NCBI RefSeq assembly: GCF_039534125.1
Contig: NZ_BAAAUV010000004.1
Location: forward strand, 186,001-250,000
Reading direction: 5' to 3'
DNA: 64,000 nucleotides
From: Actinocorallia longicatena
Lineage (GTDB): Bacteria; Actinomycetota; Actinomycetes; Streptosporangiales; Streptosporangiaceae
Positions 9,967-18,794 of this stretch are shown here, one piece after another. Under the pieces are notes generated by a model. It worked only from the letters and a program-made list of their open reading frames with translations, did not search any database and was not told the DNA's origin. A program made the position numbers and the translations under genes. Each line of letters starts with the position of its first letter. Position 1 is the stretch's first letter.

Positions 9967-10907
9967 CGGGGTTCCTGGTCCGCCGGGCGGCGGCGGCCAT
10001 CGCGGTGCTGTGGCTGGTGTCGGCGGCGGTGTTCACCCTGCTGCACGTGGTCGCACCGCATCCCGAACGGGTGATCGGCGGGCCGCGGGCGAGCGCGGAG
10101 ACCCTGGCGGCCATCCGCGCCGACCTCGGCCTCGACGAGCCGCTGTTCGTGCAGTACGGCCGGTTCGCCGGCGGGCTGCTCCGCGGTGATCTCGGCCGGT
10201 CCTACCAGAGCGGGGAGCCGGTGGCGGGGATGCTGGCGGACCGGCTGCCGGTGACGGTGCTGCTCGTGGGCGGAGGCTGCGCGCTGGCGCTGCTGCTCGG
10301 GGTGGCGCTGGGGGTGGGCGGCCTGTCGCGGCCGCGGCTGGCCGACACCGTCGTGCTGGGGGTGGCGGCGACCCCGGTGTTCCTGGTCGGCCTGCTGCTG
10401 CTGGCGGCGCTGTTCGCCGGGCTCGGCGCGGCGGGCCTGCACCTGGTGGAGCCGGGGCCGCCGATGGCGGGGCACTTCTGGCGGCGGATGGCCCTCCCGT
10501 GGCTGACCCTCGGACTGGTCCTGGCCGCCTCCTACGCCCGGCTGACCCGGGTGACGCTCGCCGAGACGCTGGGCGCCGACCACGTCCGGGCGGCCCGGTC
10601 GCGCGGGGTGGCGGAGCGGCGGCTGGTGTGGCGGCACGGGCTGCGGGTCGCCGCGGTCCCGCTGGCCACCCAGCTCGGGGTCGACATGGGGGCGCTGCTG
10701 TCGGGGGCGGTCGTGGTGGAGAAGGTCTTCGGGGTGCAGGGGGCGGGGCAGCTGACCGCGCAGGCCGTCGCGGTGGGGGACGCCCCCGTGGTGCTGGGCG
10801 CGGTCCTGGCGGGGGCGTGCTGCGCGGTGGCCGCCGCGACGGTCGTGGACGTGGCCGTCGCGGCCCTGGACCCCGTGTCTCGGTTTTGGAGTCCCTCTCC
10901 TTCTTAA
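9963..10907 (+). CDS. ABC transporter permease, DppB/NikB type
   Basis: Permease partner of the preceding gene, 314 aa, starting at GTG 9963 that overlaps its stop (GTGA). The N-terminal helix FLVRRAAAAIAVLWLV, the ADLGLDEPLFVQYGRFAGGLLRGDLG segment (split here by description only), the EAA loop GADHVRAARSRGVAERRL and the C-terminal VDVAVAALDP are typical of the DppB family. As the set has no ATPase or binding protein, it may share the ATPases encoded just upstream or use ones encoded elsewhere. That sharing is inference. Confidence 0.85.
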   Translation: MTGFLVRRAAAAIAVLWLVSAAVFTLLHVVAPHPERVIGGPRASAETLAAIRADLGLDEPLFVQYGRFAGGLLRGDLGRSYQSGEPVAGMLADRLPVTVLLVGGGCALALLLGVALGVGGLSRPRLADTVVLGVAATPVFLVGLLLLAALFAGLGAAGLHLVEPGPPMAGHFWRRMALPWLTLGLVLAASYARLTRVTLAETLGADHVRAARSRGVAERRLVWRHGLRVAAVPLATQLGVDMGALLSGAVVVEKVFGVQGAGQLTAQAVAVGDAPVVLGAVLAGACCAVAAATVVDVAVAALDPVSRFWSPSPS

Positions 10908-10960
10908 GGAGGGGGACGAGATCCACACTCGGGAGGGGACGTTCGCCGTGGCCGGGGGCC

Positions 10961-10966
10961 TAACGT
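10961..10966 (+). promoter_or_regulatory. Candidate -10 element, leaderless start of the histidine kinase
   Basis: TAACGT lies exactly 6 nt before GTG 10973. This spacing puts the transcription start at or next to the start codon. No -35 is evident. Confidence 0.5.
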
Positions 10967-10972
10967 GAAGGG

Positions 10973-12172
10973 GTGAGCGACCGCATCCGTGACCTGCGCA
11001 ACTGGTCGGCCGGCCATCCGGAGGTTCTGGACGGCGCGGTCGCCGGTCTCCTGCTGGTCCTGTCGCTGATCGGCCTCGTCTTCACCCGCGATCCCGACAG
11101 CGCCTACCGGCACGCGGACGCCCTGAACGGCCTGATCGTCACCCTGATGATCCTCTCCCTGATCTGGCGGCAGCGGTTCCCGCTCGCGGTGCTGGCCTGG
11201 GTGGTGGCCGGTGAGGCCGTCCTGATGGCCCTGGACTACGGGGCGTCGGGGGAGATCTTCGCCTACCTGATCGCGGTGTACACCGTGGCGGCGCACCGGC
11301 CGCTGGCCCGTAGCGCGCTCGGCGGCGCCGCCGCCCTGGCCGCTCTCGAGATCATGATGCTGCTGGACGACCGGCAGCGCGGCGTCCTCGACATGATCAG
11401 CAACACGATCCTGTTCTGCGGGGTGTGGTGGCTCGGCCGCAGCCTGCGGCTGCGCCGCTCCTACCTGGCCGAGCTGGAGGACAGGGCGGCCCGGCTGGAG
11501 AAGGCCAGGTTCGCCGACGCCCGCGCCGCCCGGGTCGAGGAGCGGTCCCGGATCGCCCGCGAGCTGCACGACGTCGTCGCCCACCACGTGTCGGTGATGA
11601 CCGTCCAGGCGGGGGCGGCCCGCCGGATCATGGCCAAGGACCCCGAGTCGGCCCGCGAGGCGATCGAGACGATCGAGCAGGTCGGTCGCACGGCGCTGAG
11701 CGAGATGCGGCGGATCGTCGGGGTGCTGCGGACCGACAGGGACGTCGAGCAGCCCGGCGCGGAGCTGGCGCCGCAGCCCGGCATGGAGGATCTGGCGGGG
11801 CTGATCGAGCAGATCCGCGAGACCGGCCTGGCGGTGCAGCTCGACGTCGACGGCGACCCCCGTAAACTCTCCACCGGGGTCGACCTGGCCGCCTACCGGC
11901 TGATCCAGGAGGCCCTCACCAACAGCCTCAAGCACGCGGGGCCGCACGCCAGGGCCTGGGTCCATCTGCGCTACACCGACCGCTCGCTGACCCTCGAGGT
12001 CGTCGACAACGGCCGTGGCGTGGCGGCCTCGATGACCGAGGATCCCGACACACCGGGCCACGGCCTGGTGGGCATGCGGGAACGCGTCGCGCTCTATGGT
12101 GGCGAGCTCCGGATCGGCCCGCGGATCGGCGGCGGGTTCGAGGTCCGGGCCCGCTTCCCCCTGGAAGTCTGA
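10973..12172 (+). CDS. Sensor histidine kinase, DesK/LiaS (NarL-partner) class
   Basis: Membrane sensor kinase of 399 aa. Hydrophobic segments between residues 20 and 155 form about four to five helices with no sizeable extracellular domain, suggesting sensing within the membrane. A short coiled coil leads to the HisKA_3 dimerisation helix ARELHDVVAHHVSVMT with phosphoacceptor His199. The HATPase domain follows (EALTNSLKHAG N-box, VVDNGRGV, GHGLVGMRERV). The response regulator gene follows 27 bp later and an ABC exporter after that, the classic arrangement of an envelope- or drug-stress system. Confidence 0.93.
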   Translation: MSDRIRDLRNWSAGHPEVLDGAVAGLLLVLSLIGLVFTRDPDSAYRHADALNGLIVTLMILSLIWRQRFPLAVLAWVVAGEAVLMALDYGASGEIFAYLIAVYTVAAHRPLARSALGGAAALAALEIMMLLDDRQRGVLDMISNTILFCGVWWLGRSLRLRRSYLAELEDRAARLEKARFADARAARVEERSRIARELHDVVAHHVSVMTVQAGAARRIMAKDPESAREAIETIEQVGRTALSEMRRIVGVLRTDRDVEQPGAELAPQPGMEDLAGLIEQIRETGLAVQLDVDGDPRKLSTGVDLAAYRLIQEALTNSLKHAGPHARAWVHLRYTDRSLTLEVVDNGRGVAASMTEDPDTPGHGLVGMRERVALYGGELRIGPRIGGGFEVRARFPLEV

Positions 12173-12199
12173 ACCTTTTTCAAGAGCCCTGGAGGCCCT

Positions 12200-12895
12200 G
12201 TGAGCACGGCGGCGGTACGGATCCTGCTGGTGGACGACCAGCCGCTGCTGCGGACGGGGTTCAAGCTGATCCTCGAGGCGGAGCACGACCTGACGATCGT
12301 CGGAGAGGCGGGGGACGGCGCCGCGGCGGTCGAGGCGACCAGGTCGCTGATGCCCGACGTGGTGCTGATGGACATCCGGATGCCGGGGGTCGACGGGATC
12401 GAGGCCACCCGCAGGATCGTCAGGGACCGGGCTCCCGGCGCGGGCTCCCACGACCCGAAGGTGCTGATCCTCACGACCTTCGACCTGGACGAGTACGTCA
12501 TCGAGGCGGTCCGGGCGGGCGCCAGCGGGTTCCTGCTGAAGGACGCCCCGCCGGAGGACCTCGTGACGGCGATCAGGATCGTCGCGAACGGCGACGCGAT
12601 CGTGGCGCCGTCGGTGACCCGGAGGCTGCTCGACCGGTTCGCCACCAAGCTGCCGTCGGTCACCGACGAAGGTCCGCCGCCGGGCCTGGAGCATTTGACC
12701 GAACGCGAGCGCGAGGTCCTCAGCCAGGTCGCCAAGGGCCTGTCGAACGCCGAGATCGCCCGGGAGCTGGTCGTCAGCGAGACGACCATCAAGACCCACG
12801 TGGGCAACGTCCTGGCGAAGCTGGGGCTCCGCGACCGGGTCCAGGCCGTCGTCTACGCCTACGAGACGGGCCTGATCAGGCCCGGCGGCGTCTGA
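12200..12895 (+). CDS. Response regulator, NarL/FixJ family
   Basis: DNA-binding response regulator of 231 aa. Acidic pocket residues D12/D13 and the phosphoacceptor D58 (LMDIRMPG) are in place, as are a switch Thr (ILTTFD) and Lys (LLKDAPPEDL). A LuxR-type helix-turn-helix near residues 163-225 includes LTEREREVL, SNAEIARELVVSETTIKTHV. It is the cognate partner of the kinase upstream (27 bp gap with GGAGG). It probably controls the downstream exporter 13125-16420 and itself, based on position only. Confidence 0.95.
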   Translation: MSTAAVRILLVDDQPLLRTGFKLILEAEHDLTIVGEAGDGAAAVEATRSLMPDVVLMDIRMPGVDGIEATRRIVRDRAPGAGSHDPKVLILTTFDLDEYVIEAVRAGASGFLLKDAPPEDLVTAIRIVANGDAIVAPSVTRRLLDRFATKLPSVTDEGPPPGLEHLTEREREVLSQVAKGLSNAEIARELVVSETTIKTHVGNVLAKLGLRDRVQAVVYAYETGLIRPGGV

Positions 12896-13124
12896 GCCGG
12901 AGGATCTTAGCGGCCGCACGGTCCTCAGGGGCGCCGCTCGGGGTTTCTCCCGGCTCGGGGTCGGGGTTCCCCTACTTCCGGGGGAGGAGATCTTCGCTCC
13001 TCCTCCTGCGGTGGGTGGAGCGCAAAGTCCCTTCCCGAGGGCGATCCGCGCACACTGATCAACTCCTACGGTTGGGGTAACTCGAATCACGTTCCCCCTG
13101 TTACCGAATCCTGGGAGTCACCCC

Positions 13125-13904
13125 GTGTCGCACGCCGCTCCGTATGCCGCCTCCGGAGGGGGCGAGCTCGCCGCCCGCGTCGAGAACGTCACCAAGTCCT
13201 ACGGGATGGGTGACGCCGAGGTCCGGGCGCTGGACAACGTCACCGCGGGGATCCCGCGCGGCAGGTTCACCGCCATCATGGGCCCGTCCGGGTCCGGCAA
13301 GTCCACCCTGATGCACTGCATGGCGGGCCTGGACGCCGTCACCTCCGGCACCGTCTTCGTCGGTGACGTCGAGCTGTCCCGCCTGGACGACAAGCGCCTG
13401 ACCCGCCTGCGCCGCGACAAGATCGGCTTCGTCTTCCAGGCGTTCAACCTGGTGCCGACCCTGACGGCGCTGGAGAACATCACGCTGCCGATGGACATCG
13501 CGGGCCGCAAGCCCGACCAGGCCTGGCTCGACAACGTCATCGACACCGTCGGCCTGCGCCCGCGCCTGAAGCACCGCCCCTCGGAGCTGTCGGGCGGCCA
13601 GCAGCAGCGCGTGGCCTGCGCCCGCGCCCTCGCCTCCCGGCCCGAGATCATCTTCGCCGACGAGCCGACCGGCAACCTGGACTCGCGGTCCGGCGCCGAG
13701 GTGCTGTCGTTCCTGCGGTCCTCGGTGCGGGAGATGGGCCAGACCATCGTCATGGTCACCCACGACCCGGCCGCCGCCGCCTACGCCGACGAGGTCATGT
13801 TCCTGCAGGACGGCCGGATCGTCGACACCATGACCGGCCCGACGGCCGAGAAGGTCCTGGAGCGCATGAAGGGCTTCGAGCTGCCGGGGGTCGTGTCCCA
13901 GTGA
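13125..13904 (+). CDS. ABC exporter ATP-binding protein, MacB/LolD type
   Basis: ATPase of 259 aa with Walker A GPSGSGKS, Q-loop FQAFNLVPTLTALEN, signature LSGGQQQRV, Walker B IIFADEPTGNLD and H-loop VTHDP. The Q-loop wording and TGNLDS are typical of the MacB/LolD/FtsE group that partners FtsX-type permeases. A GTG start follows GGGAG. The stop overlaps the next ATG, so both proteins are made together. The 229-bp region upstream (12896-13124) contains no gene and probably holds the promoter; it is where the neighbouring response regulator would be expected to bind. Confidence 0.93.
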   Translation: MSHAAPYAASGGGELAARVENVTKSYGMGDAEVRALDNVTAGIPRGRFTAIMGPSGSGKSTLMHCMAGLDAVTSGTVFVGDVELSRLDDKRLTRLRRDKIGFVFQAFNLVPTLTALENITLPMDIAGRKPDQAWLDNVIDTVGLRPRLKHRPSELSGGQQQRVACARALASRPEIIFADEPTGNLDSRSGAEVLSFLRSSVREMGQTIVMVTHDPAAAAYADEVMFLQDGRIVDTMTGPTAEKVLERMKGFELPGVVSQ

Positions 13905-16420
13905 TGACCAAGGTCACGCTCCGCAATCTCGCGGCGCACAAGCTCAGACTGGTGCTGACGGCGCTGTCGGTCATCCTGGGAGTGGCGTTCGTCGCCGGCA
14001 CCCTGACCTTCACCGACACCGTCACCAAGTCCTTCGACGACCTCGTCGGCTCGTTCGGCAAGAACACTTCGGCCGTCGTCCGGGCCAAGAAAGTCCTCGA
14101 GGGCGAGGGCCAGGGCGACTTCAAGACCGGCGTGGTCATCCCGCAGGCGACGGTCGATACCGTCAGCAGGCTGGCGGGCGTCCAGACGGTCTGGCCCCAG
14201 GTGCAGGGGTACGCGGCCATCATCGACAAGGACAACAAGCTGGTCGGCGGCGGCGGTCCGCCCCAGTTCGGCCTGAACTGGACCGAGGACGGCGACCGGT
14301 CGATCACCGAGGGGCGCACCCCGAACGCGCCGTCCGAGGTCGCCCTGGACACCAAGACGGCGAAGAAGGCCGGCTACAAGCTCGGCGACCAGGTGAAGAT
14401 CCAGTTCCTGGGGTCGATCCAGCCGTTCACGGTCGTCGGCATCGTCGGCGGCAACAACCTGGGCGCCACCCTCACCTACTTCGACACCGCGACGGCGCAG
14501 AAACTGCTGCTGAAGCCCGGCGAGTTCTCCTCGATCTCGGTCAAGGCCAAGGACGGGGTGAACGAGCAGCAGGTCGTCGACCAGATCAAGCCCGTCCTGC
14601 CGGCGCAGCTCGAGGCCGTCACCGGTGAGAAGATCCGGGAGGAGAACAAGCAGAGCTTCGACGAGTTCCTGAGCTTCATGCGGCCGTTCCTGCTGGCCTT
14701 CGCCTTCGTGTCGATCATCGTGGGCTCGTTCAACATCTTCAACACCTTCTCGATGCTGGTCGCCCAGCGGACCCGCGAGCTGGCCCTGCTGCGGGCGGTC
14801 GGCGCCTCCCGCCGCCAGGTCACCCGCGCCGTGCTCGGCGAGGCGGTCGCCGTCGGCCTCGTCGGCTCCACCCTGGGGCTGGGGCTGGGCCTCGGGCTCG
14901 CCGCCCTCCTGAAGACGATCTTCGGCTCGTTCGGGCTGGAGCTCGGCGGCGGCCTGTCCGTCACCCCCATGACCGTGGTCGCCGCCTACCTCGTCGGCAT
15001 CGTCGTCACCTGCGTCGCGGCCTACTTCCCGGCCCGCCGCGCGGCGAAGATCCCGCCGGTGGCGGCCATGCGCGACGACGTCGGAATCCCGCAGCGGTCG
15101 CTGCGCATCAGGGCCGTGATCGGCTCGGTCGTCGCGGTGGCGGGCGCCGCCCTCATGAGCCTGGCGCTGTCGGGCAACGCGGGCAACACGCAGGAGACCC
15201 TGTCGATCCTGGGCCTCGGCGTGCTGCTGGTGTGGCTCGCCGCGGCGATGCTGGCCGCGGTCATCGGCAAGCCCGTCGTCCGCTTCCTGGCCGGCTACTA
15301 CCCGAAGGTCTTCGGCGTGGCGGGCCGCATGGCCAAGGAGAACCCGGGCCGCAACCCGCGCCGCACCGCGGTCACCGCCGTCGCCCTGATGATCGGCCTG
15401 TCGCTGGTCACCACCGTCAACGTCATCGGCTCCTCGCTGAGCGCCTCGATCGCGGACACGGTCGGCAAGGAGTTCGGCGTCGACTACACGGTGGCCTCCA
15501 GCAACGCCAACGTCCCGCTGAACAAGGACCTGATCAGCCAGGTCGAGAAGCTCAAGGACGTCGACAAGGCGGTCGAGATCGGCCTGGGCACCTTCAAGTC
15601 CGGCAAGGACAACCACGGCTACGCCACCGGCAACCCCGCCGAGCTGCTGTCGGTCGTCAACAGCAAGGTCATCGCCGGGACGTCCGACACGGGCGCCGAC
15701 GGCGTGCTGCTCTCCGAGGACCAGGCCGAGAGCGACAAGCTCACGGTCGGCAGCGTCTTCCCGGCGATCTTCCCCGACGGCAAGACCGAGAACCTGACGG
15801 TCAAGGGCATCTACCCCAAGAGCCAGCTCCTGGGATCCGTGGTCCTGTCGCCGGACGTGTGGAAGGCGCACACCACCGACCCGCTGCCGTTCATGGTCGC
15901 GGTGAAGACGTCCAAGGCCGGTGACGACTTCCGCAAGTCCCTGGACGCCGTCGCCAAGCCCTTCCCCGGTGTGGACGTCCAGGACCAGTCGGACCTGAAG
16001 CAGCAGGTCCAGTCGGCGCTCAACCTGGCCACCACGTTCTTCACGATGATGCTCGCCCTGTCGATCATCATCGCGGTGTTCGGCGTGATCAACACGATCG
16101 TGCTGTCGGTGACGGAGCGGACTCGCGAACTGGGCCTGCTGCGGGCGGTCGGCCTGAGCCGCCGTCAGATGCGGCGCATGGTCAGGCTGGAGTCGGTCGC
16201 CATCGCCCTGTTCGGCGGGCTGCTCGGCGTCGGCCTCGGACTCGGGTTCGGCATCGCGATTCAGCACAGCTCCGGCGACAACATGCAGGTCCTCGCGATC
16301 CCCTACTTCTGGGTGGTCTTCTGGATCGTGTTCTCGGTGGTCATCGGGATCCTCGCCTCGCTGTGGCCGGCCTGGCGCGCCGGGAAGATGGACATCCTCA
16401 AGGCCATCGCCACGCAGTGA
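13901..16420 (+). CDS. FtsX/MacB-like ABC transporter permease, duplicated FtsX domain
   Basis: Large permease of 839 aa. An N-terminal helix (LVLTALSVILGVAFVAGTLTF) is followed by an extracellular MacB-type domain. A first FtsX three-helix unit (about residues 265-385) contains RTRELALLRAVGASRRQV. A central pair of helices (about 400-460), a second extracellular domain and a second FtsX unit with RTRELGLLRAVGLSRRQMRRMV complete it. The architecture matches actinobacterial exporters paired with a single MacB-type ATPase, often linked to lantibiotic/peptide resistance or lipoprotein release. The cargo is unknown. A strong terminator follows at 16467-16499. Confidence 0.92.
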   Translation: MMTKVTLRNLAAHKLRLVLTALSVILGVAFVAGTLTFTDTVTKSFDDLVGSFGKNTSAVVRAKKVLEGEGQGDFKTGVVIPQATVDTVSRLAGVQTVWPQVQGYAAIIDKDNKLVGGGGPPQFGLNWTEDGDRSITEGRTPNAPSEVALDTKTAKKAGYKLGDQVKIQFLGSIQPFTVVGIVGGNNLGATLTYFDTATAQKLLLKPGEFSSISVKAKDGVNEQQVVDQIKPVLPAQLEAVTGEKIREENKQSFDEFLSFMRPFLLAFAFVSIIVGSFNIFNTFSMLVAQRTRELALLRAVGASRRQVTRAVLGEAVAVGLVGSTLGLGLGLGLAALLKTIFGSFGLELGGGLSVTPMTVVAAYLVGIVVTCVAAYFPARRAAKIPPVAAMRDDVGIPQRSLRIRAVIGSVVAVAGAALMSLALSGNAGNTQETLSILGLGVLLVWLAAAMLAAVIGKPVVRFLAGYYPKVFGVAGRMAKENPGRNPRRTAVTAVALMIGLSLVTTVNVIGSSLSASIADTVGKEFGVDYTVASSNANVPLNKDLISQVEKLKDVDKAVEIGLGTFKSGKDNHGYATGNPAELLSVVNSKVIAGTSDTGADGVLLSEDQAESDKLTVGSVFPAIFPDGKTENLTVKGIYPKSQLLGSVVLSPDVWKAHTTDPLPFMVAVKTSKAGDDFRKSLDAVAKPFPGVDVQDQSDLKQQVQSALNLATTFFTMMLALSIIIAVFGVINTIVLSVTERTRELGLLRAVGLSRRQMRRMVRLESVAIALFGGLLGVGLGLGFGIAIQHSSGDNMQVLAIPYFWVVFWIVFSVVIGILASLWPAWRAGKMDILKAIATQ

Positions 16421-16466
16421 CCCTCTGAAGGAAAGGGGGGTCCGTCCTCCCCGTACGGACCTCCCC

Positions 16467-16499
16467 GCCACGCCCCCGGCCGCCTACCGGGGGCGTGGC
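16467..16499 (+). terminator. Strong GC-rich terminator
   Basis: Perfect 13-bp stem (16467-16479 with 16487-16499) with a 7-nt loop, 46 bp after the FtsX permease stop. It insulates the exporter operon from the HdeD-like gene. Confidence 0.8.
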
Positions 16500-16583
16500 C
16501 CTTCCCATTTGACCGACGCGCGGGTTTCCGTTCACCGAAGCGGAGGCATCCACCGAAGAGAAGATCTTCTCGGGAGGTGGACG

Positions 16584-17165
16584 ATGCTCGACCAACTCGC
16601 CCGGAAATGGTGGCTGCTCGCGCTGCGCGGGGTGTTCGCCATCCTGTTCGGGATCGTCGCCTGGGTGTGGCCCGACATCACCGTCCTGGCCCTGGCGATC
16701 CTCTTCGGCGCCTACGCGCTCGTCGACGGGGCCATCGCCCTCGCCGGGGCGTTCGCCGGCGGAACCCCCGAGAAGTCACGCGGCTGGCTCGGCTTCACCG
16801 GCGTGTGCGGCATCGCCCTCGGCCTCATGGCCATGATCTGGCCCGGCGCCACCGCCTTCATCATCCTCACCGTCATCGCCGCCTGGGCGATCGTCACCGG
16901 CGTCTTCGAGATCATCGTGGCGATCATGACGCGGAACGTCGTCGAGGGCAGCTGGTGGCACGTGGCGGGCGGCGCCGTGTCCGTCCTGTTCGGCGCCGTG
17001 CTCCTGATCTGGCCGCGCGGCTCCGGCCTCGCCCTCATCTGGGTCGTCGGCCTGTTCTCCATCCTCTTCGGCATCGCCCTCGTCTTCGCCGCCTTCAAGC
17101 TCAAGAACCTCGCCGCCCGCACCGGAGCCGGTCCCCACCCGACCGGCGCCACCCCCGCCTTCTAG
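16584..17165 (+). CDS. HdeD/DUF308 family membrane protein
   Basis: Small membrane protein of 193 aa made of six hydrophobic helices in three repeated hairpins, each carrying the short loop seen in HdeD-type (DUF308) proteins, for example WVWPDITVLALAILFGAYALVDG and its echoes at MIWPGATAFIIL and LIWPRGSGLALI. The ATG at 16584 has GGGAGGTGG 4-12 nt upstream and gives the start MLDQLARKWWLLALRG; an in-frame start 75 bp upstream would only add a non-hydrophobic tail. HdeD is linked to acid resistance in Escherichia coli; no role is established for this version. Confidence 0.85.
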   Translation: MLDQLARKWWLLALRGVFAILFGIVAWVWPDITVLALAILFGAYALVDGAIALAGAFAGGTPEKSRGWLGFTGVCGIALGLMAMIWPGATAFIILTVIAAWAIVTGVFEIIVAIMTRNVVEGSWWHVAGGAVSVLFGAVLLIWPRGSGLALIWVVGLFSILFGIALVFAAFKLKNLAARTGAGPHPTGATPAF

Positions 17166-17175
17166 GCCGATGCAC

Positions 17176-17772
17176 CTAGCGGGCGCGGGCGCCGTCCCAG
17201 GTCATCAGGTTCTGGAGGAGTTCGGCCTGCTCCACGGCGTCGTCGAGGGCGTTGTGGGTGTGGCGCCGGCCGGAGAGCAGGCCGCGGGGCATCTTGGCCT
17301 TCACCGCGTCGCGGATCTGGGTGCGGCCCCGGGCCGCGTAGAGCGACTTCATGTCCAGGCAGCGCGAGAAGCCGAACGGTGAGCCGCCCTCGGCGTACTG
17401 CACGAAATAGTGGTACATCCACATCCAGTCGAAGCCCAGCGGGTAGGCCGCGAACACCGGGAACGCCCCGGCCTCCCGGGCGACCTCGCGGACCCACGCG
17501 GCGGCGTCCGTCATGGCCTCGGCCGGATCACGGCCGTTGATCTTCAGATTCTCCCGGTCGAGCCCCGAGACGGCCAGCGCCTCCGGCTCGAAGGCGTCAC
17601 TGATCGGCTTCAGCTCGGCGTAGTAGGTCTTCTCGAACGGATGCCGGTGGGTGAAGACCGCCCCGTCATAGGAACCGGCGACAGAGAACCCGAAACTGAG
17701 CATCGAATACGGGCCCGGGATCGGGCCGTCGGCCTCGATGTCACACGAGAAATAGAGATCAGGACTGGCCAT
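17176..17772 (-). CDS. DEDDh-family 3'-5' exonuclease-like protein
   Basis: 198-aa cytoplasmic protein with an RNase T/DNA polymerase epsilon-like fold. The first motif is SCDIEADG (D-x-E), there is a central FDWMWMYHYF segment with Asp, and HTHNALDDAVEQA near the C-terminus is the H-x4-D motif of the DEDDh class. The substrate (DNA or RNA) is not predictable. ATG 17772 has no ribosome binding site but lies 6 nt after TACGGT, suggesting a leaderless message. It is convergent with the HdeD-like gene (10-bp gap) and upstream of nothing else on its strand. Confidence 0.8.
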   Translation of the reverse strand: MASPDLYFSCDIEADGPIPGPYSMLSFGFSVAGSYDGAVFTHRHPFEKTYYAELKPISDAFEPEALAVSGLDRENLKINGRDPAEAMTDAAAWVREVAREAGAFPVFAAYPLGFDWMWMYHYFVQYAEGGSPFGFSRCLDMKSLYAARGRTQIRDAVKAKMPRGLLSGRRHTHNALDDAVEQAELLQNLMTWDGARAR

Positions 17773-17778
17773 GGGCCG

Positions 17779-17784
17779 ACCGTA
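17779..17784 (-). promoter_or_regulatory. Candidate -10 element, leaderless start of exonuclease gene
   Basis: TACGGT on the minus strand, 6 nt from the ATG whose first base is 17772. Confidence 0.45.
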
Positions 17785-17827
17785 GCGGGGAGTGCCCGCA
17801 CGCGCACACGGATTGCGGGCACACGGA

Positions 17828-18697
17828 TCACAGATCGTCGGTCTGGTCGCGCGGCGAGGGGACCGGCTCGGCCACCACGGACTTCTCCGGCAGCGGCGGC
17901 AGCGTGCCGCCGTATTCCGGGCAGCGCGCCTTGTGATCGCACCAGTCGCAGATCCGCGACGGCCGAGGCCGCCACTCCCCGGTGTCCATCGCCCGGCGGA
18001 TCGCCGACCACAGCGCCTCGACCTTCCGCTCGGTGGCCCGCAGATCGGCCTCATCGGGGGAGTACCGCAGGACCTCGCCGTTGCCCAGGTACATCAGCTG
18101 CAGCAGCCGCGGCACCCGCCCGTGGATCCGCCACAGCACCAGGGCGTAGAACTTCATCTGGAACAGCGCCCGCGCCTCGAAGTCCGCCCGCGGCGCGCTG
18201 CCGGTCTTGTAGTCGACGATCCGCACGTCACCCGAGGGGGCCACGTCCACCCGGTCGATGTAACCGCGCAGCTTCAGGCCCGTCGGCAGGACCGTCTCCA
18301 CGAACAGCTCCCGGTCGGCCGGCTCGAGCCGCTGCGGATCCTCCAGCGTGAAATACCGCTCCAGCATCGTGTGCGCCTGGGCCAGCCACTCCTCCTGGGC
18401 CTGGTCCTCCGCGCCGTCGAACAGCGCCGACAGCTCCGGCTCCTCGGCGACCAGCCGCTCCCACTGCGGATCCAGCAGCGCTTGGGCCGCCTGCGGGGTC
18501 CGCTCCGCCGCAGGCAGATCGAACAGCCGTTCGAGAACGGCGTGGACCAGGGTGCCGCGGACCGCCGCGGGGCTCGGCTTCTCCGGAATCCGGTCGATCA
18601 CCCGGAAGCGGTAGAGCAGCGGGCACGTCATGAAGTCGCCCGCCCGCGACGGGGACAGCGACCCGATCGCGGTGGGTGCGGCGTCCGTGGTCGTCAT
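17828..18697 (-). CDS. RecB-family PD-(D/E)XK nuclease with iron-sulfur cysteines
   Basis: 289-aa nuclease of the PDDEXK_1 family (the RecB/AddB/Cas4-like group). It has SPSRAGDFMTCPLLYRF at the start, GTLVHAVLERLF, then DRVDVAP and RIVDYKTG carrying the catalytic Asp and Asp-x-Lys. Cys25 with the C-terminal C-x2-C-x5-C (CDWCDHKARCPEY) is the arrangement that holds a 4Fe-4S cluster in Cas4/AddB-like nucleases. Mycobacterium tuberculosis has a comparable gene (Rv2119) beside its trmI, so the neighbourhood is conserved. ATG 18697 lies 6 nt downstream of TACGCT and lacks a ribosome binding site. Confidence 0.88.
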   Translation of the reverse strand: MTTTDAAPTAIGSLSPSRAGDFMTCPLLYRFRVIDRIPEKPSPAAVRGTLVHAVLERLFDLPAAERTPQAAQALLDPQWERLVAEEPELSALFDGAEDQAQEEWLAQAHTMLERYFTLEDPQRLEPADRELFVETVLPTGLKLRGYIDRVDVAPSGDVRIVDYKTGSAPRADFEARALFQMKFYALVLWRIHGRVPRLLQLMYLGNGEVLRYSPDEADLRATERKVEALWSAIRRAMDTGEWRPRPSRICDWCDHKARCPEYGGTLPPLPEKSVVAEPVPSPRDQTDDL

Positions 18698-18703
18698 GCC
18701 CCG

Positions 18704-18709
18704 AGCGTA
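18704..18709 (-). promoter_or_regulatory. Candidate -10 element, leaderless start of RecB-like gene
   Basis: TACGCT on the minus strand with a 6-nt spacer to the ATG at 18697. It stands back to back with the protease promoter at 18783-18788 within a 97-bp gap. Confidence 0.5.
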
Positions 18710-18782
18710 GGGGAAACGGCCGACAGAATCGCGCAGGAGCCCGGCGCCGGGCGGCACGGGACCGGTCTCCCGGATCAGGCCA

Positions 18783-18788
18783 TAGCAT
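18783..18788 (+). promoter_or_regulatory. Candidate -10 element, leaderless start of site-2 protease gene
   Basis: TAGCAT followed by 6 nt and GTG 18795; there is no purine-rich ribosome binding site between. Confidence 0.5.
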
Positions 18789-18794
18789 CGGAAC

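Noticed and set aside
10885..10920. Short inverted repeat TCTCCTT/AAGGAGG at the end of the NikB-type permease gene as a terminator
   Set aside because: The stem is short, contains the stop codon and is not followed by a T-run; too weak to annotate.
13781..16471. 896-aa open frame antisense to the FtsX permease
   Set aside because: Low-complexity Asp/Arg/Gly-rich translation without domain features; the plus-strand gene has clear FtsX motifs.
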